From NCBI GenBank assembly GCA_012274175.1, contig JAAOZZ010000133.1, forward strand, positions 1 to 5,812: 5,812 bases of DNA, given 5' to 3'. This document shows, piece after piece, positions 1 to 5,128 of this stretch; within the stretch, counting starts at the first letter, position 1; each line of letters starts with the position of its first letter. This stretch comes from Betaproteobacteria bacterium. Its GTDB lineage: Bacteria; Pseudomonadota; Gammaproteobacteria; Burkholderiales; Usitatibacteraceae. The notes under the pieces are model-generated. The model saw only the letters and a list, made by a program, of their open reading frames with translations, was not told the origin of the DNA and made no database searches. Both the position numbers and the translations under genes were made by a program.

Positions 1-273
1 GAGCATCGCCATCTCCGGCTTGATGCGCCGCGCGATGTCGACCATCTCGTCGGTGGCCGCCATCTCGAGGTTCAGCTTGATGTGGGTGAGCTCGCGAAGA
101 CGGCGCACGTCCTCGTCCTGGATGTGCCGGCGGTCTTCCCGCAGGTGCACCGTGATACCGTCGGCGCCCCCGAGGTGTGCTTCGACCGCGGCCCACACCG
201 GGTCCGGCTCGTAGGTGCGCCGGGCCTGGCGCAGGGTGGCCACATGGTCGATGTTGACGCCCAGCTCGATCAC
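1..273 (-). CDS. pdxJ: Pyridoxine 5'-phosphate synthase PdxJ, N-terminal part (runs off left edge)
   Basis: PdxJ condenses 1-deoxy-D-xylulose 5-phosphate with 3-amino-2-oxopropyl phosphate to make pyridoxine 5'-phosphate, the ring-closing step of the DXP-dependent vitamin B6 pathway in the cytosol. The first 91 codons are present, in frame to the window edge. The N-terminus reads [17 protein letters not shown], the first strand of the TIM barrel. By alignment with E. coli PdxJ from memory, the substrate-binding N7, D9, H10 and R18, the catalytic H43 and E70, and R45 and H50 (motif HLREDRRH, 43-50) are all kept. I chose the GTG at 273 because AGGA lies 6 bases upstream. An in-frame GTG at 300 would add nine residues but has no ribosome binding site, and an in-frame stop follows just upstream at 322-324. 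recO-pdxJ is a common proteobacterial order, but here another gene separates them. The rest of pdxJ lies outside the window. Confidence 0.96.
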   Translation of the reverse strand, partial: MIELGVNIDHVATLRQARRTYEPDPVWAAVEAHLGGADGITVHLREDRRHIQDEDVRRLRELTHIKLNLEMAATDEMVDIARRIKPEMAML

Positions 274-318
274 GGCGAGTCCTGGTGGAAAGTCCCGCAC
301 GATCGCAGGAGAGCGCGA

Positions 319-348
319 ATTTTACCCCGGCCGCCGCCCGGGGGAGAA
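319..348 (-). promoter_or_regulatory. Candidate sigma-70 promoter for pdxJ
   Basis: On the minus strand a TAAAAT box (319-324) matches the -10 consensus at five of six positions. It would start transcription about 35-40 bases before the pdxJ GTG. The best -35 candidate, TTCTCC at 343-348 with an 18-base spacer, is weak. The spacer contains a GC-rich inverted repeat, CCCCGG (325-330) against CCGGGG (338-343). A local promoter is expected because the upstream neighbour now points the other way. Only the -10 is reasonably clear, and this is an inference from sequence. Confidence 0.3.
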
Positions 349-351
349 ATC

Positions 352-381
352 TGGCGGTGTCGGCCCGATTCGAAGTAACAT
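352..381 (+). promoter_or_regulatory. Possible promoter for the IPTL-CTERM gene
   Basis: TAACAT at 376-381 resembles a -10 element and lies about 28 bases before the ATG. The matching -35 region (TGGCGG, 352-357, spacer 18) is poor. Some plus-strand promoter must lie in the 135-base gap shared with pdxJ, unless transcription enters by another route. This exact placement is uncertain. Confidence 0.2.
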
Positions 382-394
382 GCGCGAAATCGCC

Positions 395-400
395 AGGAGG
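395..400 (+). promoter_or_regulatory. Perfect Shine-Dalgarno AGGAGG
   Basis: AGGAGG lies 8 bases before the ATG at 409. It decides the start over the second in-frame ATG at 415. It is the strongest ribosome binding site in the window, since the housekeeping genes on the other strand rely mostly on weak sites or coupling. Confidence 0.85.
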
Positions 401-408
401 CCAATAAC

Positions 409-1296
409 ATGAATATGCGCACCCGCATCGTCCGCCTGATCGCCGGCTTCGCCCTGATCGCCTGCGGCGCCGCTTCGGCGCAAACGCTCTACATCGCCAC
501 GGGTTCGAACGGCGTGAACGGGCAGCTCTTCACCGTGAATCCGGTGACCGCCGCCGCCACCCTGGTGGGCCCGATCCTGGAGGGCGTGAATCCGATCAGC
601 ATCACGGGCCTCGCGTTCCACCCGACCACCGGCGTCCTCTATGCGGTCTCCGGTGGCTCGCCTACCGATCCGCGCAGCCTCTTCACCATCAACACCACCA
701 CCGGAGCGGCGACGCGCATCGGCGCTGCGGGCGTCCTCCAGGCATCGGATCTCTCGTTCAATTCCGCGGGCGTGCTGTTTGCATGGCGGCAAAACCTCAA
801 CGTGCTGGCCACCGTCAACCTCGCGACGGGCGTGCCCACGTCGCTTGGCGCGTCGGGCATCGCCGGCACGACCGGGGGCGGGCTCGCGATCAATGCCGGT
901 GGCACCGCGTTCCTTTCGGCCACGACCGCGACCGGCACGCTCGACACCGTCAACACGGCTACCGGTGCGGGAACGACGGGACCCGCGATCACGGGTGCGC
1001 CTTTCACCAACGCCATGAACTCCATGGCCTTCAACGGCGCGACGCTCTTCGCGGTGAACAGCAACAACGGTGGCGTGGCTAGCACGCGCCTCGTGCAGAT
1101 CAACACGGCGACCGGCGCCGTGACCAACATCGGGGCATTGCCGAACGATACCGACGCCATTGCCTTCGGGCCCGCGGCGGCTCCCGGGGTCGGCGGCGAG
1201 CAGCAGATCCCGACGCTGGGCCAATGGGGCCTGATCCTCACGGCGCTGCTTCTCGGTGCGCTGGGTGCCGCGGCGATCCGTGCTCGGGAGAAGTAG
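409..1296 (+). CDS. Secreted propeller-like repeat protein with IPTL-CTERM sorting signal
   Basis: This is an exported protein of 295 residues and unknown function. Residues 1-24 form a signal peptide: basic MNMRTR, hydrophobic core 10-18, and an ASA/Q cleavage site after A24. Residues 25-255 contain five repeats built on [IV]N-x-x-T-[GA]-x-x-T, starting at 43, 94, 136, 181 and 231. Each is preceded by an LF or LYA strand and a G-x-A-F/I-N type turn, which suggests a beta-propeller. Residues 267-295 are an IPTL-CTERM signal: IPTL (267-270), W273, hydrophobic stretch 275-290 and basic tail R291/R293/K295. In known systems this class is recognised by an exosortase (XrtH type), which removes the tail in the inner membrane. 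No such enzyme is in this window. The only cysteine is C19, inside the signal. Composition is rich in Thr, Ala, Gly and Asn, unlike the neighbours. The gene lies alone, convergent with recO and divergent from pdxJ. A role in surface coating, biofilm or extracellular binding is a guess. Confidence 0.9.
   Translation: MNMRTRIVRLIAGFALIACGAASAQTLYIATGSNGVNGQLFTVNPVTAAATLVGPILEGVNPISITGLAFHPTTGVLYAVSGGSPTDPRSLFTINTTTGAATRIGAAGVLQASDLSFNSAGVLFAWRQNLNVLATVNLATGVPTSLGASGIAGTTGGGLAINAGGTAFLSATTATGTLDTVNTATGAGTTGPAITGAPFTNAMNSMAFNGATLFAVNSNNGGVASTRLVQINTATGAVTNIGALPNDTDAIAFGPAAAPGVGGEQQIPTLGQWGLILTALLLGALGAAAIRAREK
535..1134 (+). repeat. Five degenerate protein repeats (propeller blades) within the IPTL-CTERM gene
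   Basis: The translated repeats are VNPVTAAATLVG (43-54), INTTTGAATRIG (94-105), VNLATGVPTSLG (136-147), VNTATGAGTTG (181-191) and INTATGAVTNIG (231-242). The spacing is 51, 42, 45 and 50 residues, typical of propeller blades of 40-50 residues. The repetition is at protein level; I see no long exact DNA repeat, so the copies are old. Confidence 0.75.
1207..1293 (+). other. IPTL-CTERM protein-sorting domain
   Basis: This is the C-terminal 29 residues of the propeller-like protein: the IPTL signature, a Trp three residues further on, an Ala/Leu/Gly-rich membrane segment and a short Arg/Lys tail. This order defines the IPTL-CTERM class. It sits after a short Gly/Ala/Pro linker (254-266), as sorting tails usually do. 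Confidence 0.9.
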
Positions 1297-1331
1297 TTAG
1301 CCGCGTCCGGCGTCGCCGCGGTCCCGGCGCC

Positions 1332-2129
1332 TCAGCCGGAATCGTCGAGTCGCTGGAGGTCGCGCACCATCGCGCGCGTCGCGAGCTCCTGGCCGTTGAG
1401 CGAATGGTTGATGAGCAGCCGCATCAACTGCTTGGACTGCGCGATGGTCCGGGGATCGTCTAGGCGCCCTCGGCACAGGTCGAGCAGCGTGAGCCCCCGT
1501 AGGCGCACTGCATTGGCCGGGGCGGCGGCGCCTTCCGGCGCGGGAATGGGTCCGCGCTCCACCACGTACCAGTAGTCGCGCTCGGCAGCGATCGGAGCGC
1601 GCGTTTCCGCCTCGCGCTCCAGCTCGAGCGCGAACCCCACCTCCTGCAGCAGGCGCAGCTCGAATCGACGCAGCACGGGCTCGATTGCGCGCTGCGGATC
1701 GGGCGCCGACTCGGCGGCACGCGGCTCGTCCTGCGGCTGGGCACGCATCCGCTCGCCGTGGGCGCGCGAAAGATCCCGCAAAGCCGTGATCGCCTCGTCG
1801 TAGGCGGCGAAGAGCGCCTCGTGGGGATCGTCGCGCGTGGTGAGCTTGAGCAGCAGCTCGTTCAGGTAGAACGCCGACAGGAGGCTCGCCCCGCCGAGCG
1901 GCGTGGCGGGTGCCGCGGGCTCCGCGGTCTTCAGGGTGCGAAGCTCCCCGCGGCCGAACCAGTCGAGCGCCAGGGGCTGGAACGGCACGAGCACGCTGCG
2001 GCTCGCCGAGCGCGGGCGGCGCGCTCCCTTCGCTACCAGCCCCAGGCGCCCGTGCTTCTCCGTCCAGACCTGCAGGATGAGGCTCGTCTCGCGGTACGGA
2101 TAGGTGTGGAGGACGTAGCCCTTGTCCAT
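1332..2129 (-). CDS. recO: DNA repair protein RecO
   Basis: RecO acts with RecR (and RecF) to load RecA onto SSB-coated single-stranded DNA during gap repair and recombination. The protein has 265 residues; E. coli RecO has 242. Residues 1-80 are the OB-fold domain, opening with MDKGYVLHTYPYRETS and the family-typical HGRLGLVAKGARRPRS (26-41). Residues 86-120 are the helical part with YLNELLLKL, and VLRRFELRLLQEVG (152-165) is the conserved helix of the C-terminal domain. Only one cysteine (C219) is present, so there is no zinc finger, as in E. coli. The main oddity is a charged, Ala/Pro/Gln-rich insertion at about residues 124-147. The ATG lies 18 bases after the era stop with only a weak ribosome binding site, so translation probably depends on the upstream genes. 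It is the last gene of the lepA-recO run and ends 35 bases from the convergent IPTL-CTERM gene. Confidence 0.96.
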   Translation of the reverse strand: MDKGYVLHTYPYRETSLILQVWTEKHGRLGLVAKGARRPRSASRSVLVPFQPLALDWFGRGELRTLKTAEPAAPATPLGGASLLSAFYLNELLLKLTTRDDPHEALFAAYDEAITALRDLSRAHGERMRAQPQDEPRAAESAPDPQRAIEPVLRRFELRLLQEVGFALELEREAETRAPIAAERDYWYVVERGPIPAPEGAAAPANAVRLRGLTLLDLCRGRLDDPRTIAQSKQLMRLLINHSLNGQELATRAMVRDLQRLDDSG

Positions 2130-2147
2130 GGGGACGGACCCCGGTTC

Positions 2148-3038
2148 CTACCGGTACCCGAGCAATTTCAGCGCCGCGTCGTTGTCGGCCCAGCCACTCT
2201 TCACGCGCACGTGCGTCTCGAGGAACACCTTCGATCCGAAGAGCGCTTCCATGGCGTGGCGCGCCTCGGTGCCGATGCGCTTCAACGTCGCGCCCTTTTC
2301 CCCGATCACGATCGCCTTGTGGCCGGGACGGTCCACGTAGATGGTGGCCGCGATGCGACGCAGGTTGCCCTCGATCTCGAACTTCTCCACGTCCACCGCG
2401 ATCGCGTAGGGCAGCTCGTCGCCCAGCAGGCGGAAGATGCGCTCGCGCACGAGCTCGGCGGCGAGGAAGCGCTCGGGCCGGTCGGTGATCTCGTCGGGCG
2501 GATAGATGGCCGGAGCTTCCGGGAGGAGCTTGCGGATCTCCCCCATCAGCGCCTTCAGCTGCGTGCCCTTGGAAGCGCTCACCGGCACCAGGGCCGCGAA
2601 GTCGCGGCGCCGGTTGGCATCGACGAGGGTCGTGGCGACCAGGGCCTTGTCGCGCATCTTGTCCACTTTGTTGAGGGCGAGGATCACGGGCAATTTCGCC
2701 GGCAGGAGCGCCAGCACCGGATCGTCGCGCGGGTCCCACCCGGCGGCGTCGATCACGAGCAGCGCCGCGTCCACTTCCGCGGCCACGAGGCTCACGGTGC
2801 GGTTCATCGTGCGATTGAGCTCGTTGCGGTGCTGCGTCTGGAAGCCGGGCGTGTCGACAAACAGGACCTGGGAGCGATCGTCGGTGTGGATCCCGAGCAG
2901 GCGATGGCGCGTGGTCTGGGGCTTGCGCGAGGTGATGGCCACGTGCGCCCCCACGAGGTGGTTCAGCAGCGTGGACTTGCCGACGTTCGGACGGCCGACG
3001 ATGGCGACGGCGCCGGTGCGAAACGGCGCGAGGCTCAT
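2148..3038 (-). CDS. era: GTPase Era
   Basis: Era is an essential GTPase that binds 16S rRNA near its 3' end and acts in 30S assembly, at the cytosolic face of the membrane. The protein has 296 residues, close to the family norm of about 300. The GTPase domain has G1 GRPNVGKS (15-22), the G2 region with T42-T43 in KPQTTRH, G3 DTPG (62-65), G4 NKVD (123-126) and G5 SAS (154-156). The C-terminal KH domain carries the RNA-binding VIGEKG loop (244-249) and the typical ending in VKSGWADND and LGYR. The ATG at 3038 overlaps the rnc stop in ATGA (4 bases), and MSLAPFRTGAVAIVGRPNVGKS is a normal Era N-terminus. A longer reading frame upstream only repeats rnc sequence in another frame. The overlap implies translational coupling with rnc. 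All catalytic motifs look intact. Confidence 0.97.
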   Translation of the reverse strand: MSLAPFRTGAVAIVGRPNVGKSTLLNHLVGAHVAITSRKPQTTRHRLLGIHTDDRSQVLFVDTPGFQTQHRNELNRTMNRTVSLVAAEVDAALLVIDAAGWDPRDDPVLALLPAKLPVILALNKVDKMRDKALVATTLVDANRRRDFAALVPVSASKGTQLKALMGEIRKLLPEAPAIYPPDEITDRPERFLAAELVRERIFRLLGDELPYAIAVDVEKFEIEGNLRRIAATIYVDRPGHKAIVIGEKGATLKRIGTEARHAMEALFGSKVFLETHVRVKSGWADNDAALKLLGYR

Positions 3039-3760
3039 GGCTTGCGCCGCCGCGGGGGCTTCTCGAGCTGCACGAGCACGCCCTGCGCCGCGCCCTGCTC
3101 CGCCGTGCGCCGGCTCGCACCCTGCCCGGTCGCGACGAGCCCCAGGTCGTCCACGCGGCATTCCACCGTGAAGGTCTGGTCGTGGGCCTCGCCTTCGGTC
3201 TTCATGACGGCATAGCGGGGAAGCGCCAGGCCGCGGCCCTGCAGGTGCTCCTGCAATTCCGTCTTGGGATCCTTGTCGACGGGAGTGCCCTCGGCGCGCT
3301 CGAGCCGCTCGGCGAGCAGGTGCTGCACGGCCTTGCGCACCGCGTCGAATCCCGCATCGAGGAACACCGCGCCCAGCAGGGCTTCCAGCGCATCGGCGAG
3401 GATCGAGGGCCGGCGGAAGCCGCCGCTCTTCAATTCCCCTTCGCCCAGCCGCAGCCGCTCGCCCAGTCCCACGGATTGGGCGACCTGCGAGAGCGACGCC
3501 TGGTTCACGAGGGCCGCGCGCAGGCGCGACAGGTCGCCTTCGGGGAGCCGGGGGAAGCGTTCGTAGAGCAGTGTCGCGACCGCGCAGTTGAGCAGGCTGT
3601 CGCCGAGGAACTCGAGGCGCTCGTTGTGCGGGGTGCCGAAGCTGCGGTGGGTGAGCGCCTGGCGGGCGAACTCGGGGGACGCGAAGCGGTGGCCCAGCAG
3701 GCGTTCGAGCGTTTCGAGGCCTTCGAGGGATTCCCCGCCGCGCCCCGCCCTGCGCGTCAC
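3035..3760 (-). CDS. rnc: Ribonuclease III
   Basis: RNase III cleaves double-stranded RNA, processing rRNA precursors and regulating mRNAs. The protein has 241 residues (E. coli 226). The catalytic domain spans about 12-155, with the signature HNERLEFLGDS (45-55). The metal-binding residues E50, D54, D123 and E126 match E. coli E41, D45, D114 and E117. A double-stranded-RNA-binding domain follows (about 164-233), with DPKTELQEHLQGRG, GEAHDQTFTVEC and SRRTAEQGAA, and ends in the basic tail PPRRRKP. I chose the GTG at 3760, which overlaps the stop of the DUF4845 gene in GTGA. No ATG lies between there and the conserved core, and no good Shine-Dalgarno precedes it, so expression probably relies on reinitiation after the DUF4845 gene. 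The first ten residues are Arg/Gly-rich and not conserved, so the exact start is less sure than the gene. Confidence 0.96.
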   Translation of the reverse strand: MTRRAGRGGESLEGLETLERLLGHRFASPEFARQALTHRSFGTPHNERLEFLGDSLLNCAVATLLYERFPRLPEGDLSRLRAALVNQASLSQVAQSVGLGERLRLGEGELKSGGFRRPSILADALEALLGAVFLDAGFDAVRKAVQHLLAERLERAEGTPVDKDPKTELQEHLQGRGLALPRYAVMKTEGEAHDQTFTVECRVDDLGLVATGQGASRRTAEQGAAQGVLVQLEKPPRRRKP

Positions 3761-4110
3761 TTGGCCGTGGTCGCCACGAAGTCGATGCACGCGCTCACGT
3801 TGTAGACGAGCGGGATCTTGACCGACCAGCTCGCCGTGACCACGGTGTCGCCGCCGTCCTTGGAGATCTCCAGGTCGTCGCCGCGCACGTTCTTCACGTC
3901 CTCGATCGCGTTGCGCAGGTCGAAGGCGCGGCGGATGTCGCGCACCGTCCCCTTGGTCTCGCCCGCGTTCTCCATGGTCGCAAGGATCTTGCGCACGCCC
4001 CAGTACTCCACGTACGAGGGCACGAGCTTCGCGGCCATGATGCCGACGAAACCCAGCACGACCAGCACGACGATCAGGCCCGTCAACGTGATTCCGCGCT
4101 GCTTGTGCAT
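3757..4110 (-). CDS. DUF4845 family small membrane-anchored protein
   Basis: This small protein (117 residues) is of the type found between lepB and rnc in many beta- and gammaproteobacteria and annotated DUF4845; the function is unknown. The N-terminus MHKQRGITLTGLIVVLVVLG is a short basic stretch, then one membrane helix (about 9-27), followed by the family-typical KLVPSYVEYWGV (28-39). The remainder (about 55-115) is a predicted alpha/beta domain outside the membrane. The beginning resembles a type IV prepilin: a basic leader ending in G6, then ITLTGL. However, the usual Glu at position +5 after the cleavage site is Gly (G11). The start ATG is preceded by a G-rich site (GGGGGAAG). It lies 18 bases after lepB and overlaps rnc by 4 bases. 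The family call rests on pattern and position; I could not run a profile search. Confidence 0.85.
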   Translation of the reverse strand: MHKQRGITLTGLIVVLVVLGFVGIMAAKLVPSYVEYWGVRKILATMENAGETKGTVRDIRRAFDLRNAIEDVKNVRGDDLEISKDGGDTVVTASWSVKIPLVYNVSACIDFVATTAK

Positions 4111-4128
4111 GACTTCCCCCTTGACTTG

Positions 4129-5109
4129 TCACTCGATGGCGCTGCCGATGCGCTTGAGGTCGCCGAAGTTCATCCACACCAGGAACGCGCGTCCCTTGAG
4201 GTGGTCGTCGGGTACGAAGCCCCAGTAGCGGCTGTCGCTGCTCTGGTCGCGGTTGTCTCCCATCATGAAGTATTCTCCCGCGGGAACCGTGCAGCTGAAG
4301 CCCTCGTCATTGTATTCGCAATTGTCGCGATGGGGGAATTGGCGGACCTGCGCCAGGTCCACGGGAGGCTGCGCGGGCACGATCATCATCTCGTGGTTGT
4401 GGGGCCCCAGCTTCTCGAGGTAGGTGGGCAGCCGCAGGTAGTTCAGCTCCGCGTCGGTGTAGAACCCGGAGCTCTGCCACGCCACCGATTCCCCGTTGAT
4501 GGTGAGGCGCTTGTTGCGGTACACCACCTTGTCCCCGGGCAAGCCCACCACGCGCTTGATGTAGTCCACGCTCGGGTCGTCGGGATAACGGAACACGACG
4601 ACGTCGCCCCGGTGTACCGGGTTCACGTCGAAGATCTTCTTGTTGATCACCGGAAGGCGAATGCCGTAGGTGTACTTGTTCACGAGGATGAAGTCGCCCA
4701 CCAGCAGCGTGGGCTTCATCGAGCCCGACGGGATCTTGAACGGCTCGACCCAGAACGAGCGGATCATGAACACCACCACGATCACGGGGAAGAACGCCCG
4801 CGCCATGTCCACCAGCACCGGCTCGGGCTCGCCGGCGGTGCGGCGCTTGCGCGCCCACTGCACGTCCCACAGCCAGATGAGGCCGGTGATCACCGCCGCG
4901 AGCAGCAGCACCGCGGCGAAGTCGGTGAACTTGAGCAGCAGCCCCATCACCGCGATGAAGAGCACCGGCCATGCCACCTCGAGCAAGCCCTTGCGCGTGT
5001 CGGTGCTGCCGCGCCCCCCGCGGGAGGCCACGAAATCCCATCCGATGACCGCGGCGCAGGCCGCCGCCGCCACCATCGCGATCATTTGCCAGTCGAGACC
5101 GCCTTGCAT
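4129..5109 (-). CDS. lepB: Signal peptidase I with two extra N-terminal membrane segments
   Basis: LepB removes signal peptides from exported proteins on the outer face of the inner membrane. The protein has 326 residues. The catalytic pair is Ser130 in IPSGSMKPT (126-134) and Lys185 in DYIKRVVGLPGDK (182-194). Box E, MGDNRDQSSDSRYWGF (283-298), is intact. C264 and C273 precede it in an arrangement I associate with betaproteobacterial LepB. The hydrophobic segments are about 8-27, 43-59, 64-81 and 104-119. The last two match the two segments of E. coli LepB (FAAVLLLAAVITGLIW, then FFPVIVVVFMIRSF), so residues 1-60 are an added helical hairpin. The charged loops 29-40 and 86-90 fit the positive-inside rule with the N-terminus outside, which keeps the catalytic domain periplasmic. 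AAGGAG 8 bases before the ATG supports this start. The internal M55 would give a canonical two-helix protein but has no ribosome binding site. The gene follows lepA by 19 bases. Confidence 0.97.
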   Translation of the reverse strand: MQGGLDWQMIAMVAAAACAAVIGWDFVASRGGRGSTDTRKGLLEVAWPVLFIAVMGLLLKFTDFAAVLLLAAVITGLIWLWDVQWARKRRTAGEPEPVLVDMARAFFPVIVVVFMIRSFWVEPFKIPSGSMKPTLLVGDFILVNKYTYGIRLPVINKKIFDVNPVHRGDVVVFRYPDDPSVDYIKRVVGLPGDKVVYRNKRLTINGESVAWQSSGFYTDAELNYLRLPTYLEKLGPHNHEMMIVPAQPPVDLAQVRQFPHRDNCEYNDEGFSCTVPAGEYFMMGDNRDQSSDSRYWGFVPDDHLKGRAFLVWMNFGDLKRIGSAIE

Positions 5110-5117
5110 CGCTTCTT

Positions 5118-5123
5118 CTCCTT
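5118..5123 (-). promoter_or_regulatory. Ribosome binding site of lepB
   Basis: AAGGAG on the minus strand, 8 bases before the lepB ATG and inside the 19-base lepA-lepB gap. It matters because it supports the long LepB start, and so the reality of the extra membrane segments. Confidence 0.75.
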
Positions 5124-5128
5124 GTTCG

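Noticed and set aside
322..1224. Open frame of 300 codons on the minus strand opposite the IPTL-CTERM gene
   Set aside because: It is Arg/Gly/His/Ala-rich with no recognisable domain, and it mirrors a plus-strand gene that has a signal peptide, repeats and a sorting tail. It is a GC-driven shadow frame.
1297..1331. Possible terminator between the convergent IPTL-CTERM gene and recO
   Set aside because: CCGCG (1301-1305) and CGCGG (1317-1321) can pair around an 11-base loop, but no T tract follows on either strand. I do not call an intrinsic terminator.
271..1331. Mobile element as the cause of the recO-pdxJ interruption
   Set aside because: I looked for terminal inverted repeats, target duplications, tRNA ends and recombinase genes and saw none.
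1297..3120. Minus-strand open frame of 607 codons in another frame over recO and era
   Set aside because: It overlaps both real genes on the same strand and has a low-complexity Arg/Ala/Gly composition. It is the wrong frame of genuine coding sequence.
3039..3161. Longer Era start adding 41 residues
   Set aside because: The added residues are Arg/Ala/Gly-rich, come from rnc coding sequence in another frame, and are absent from Era. The ATG at 3038 overlapping the rnc stop gives a normal 296-residue Era.
1758..3215. Plus-strand open frame of 485 codons across recO, era and rnc
   Set aside because: It runs antisense to three intact conserved genes, is Arg/Glu/His-rich and has no domain signature. 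It is a high-GC artefact.
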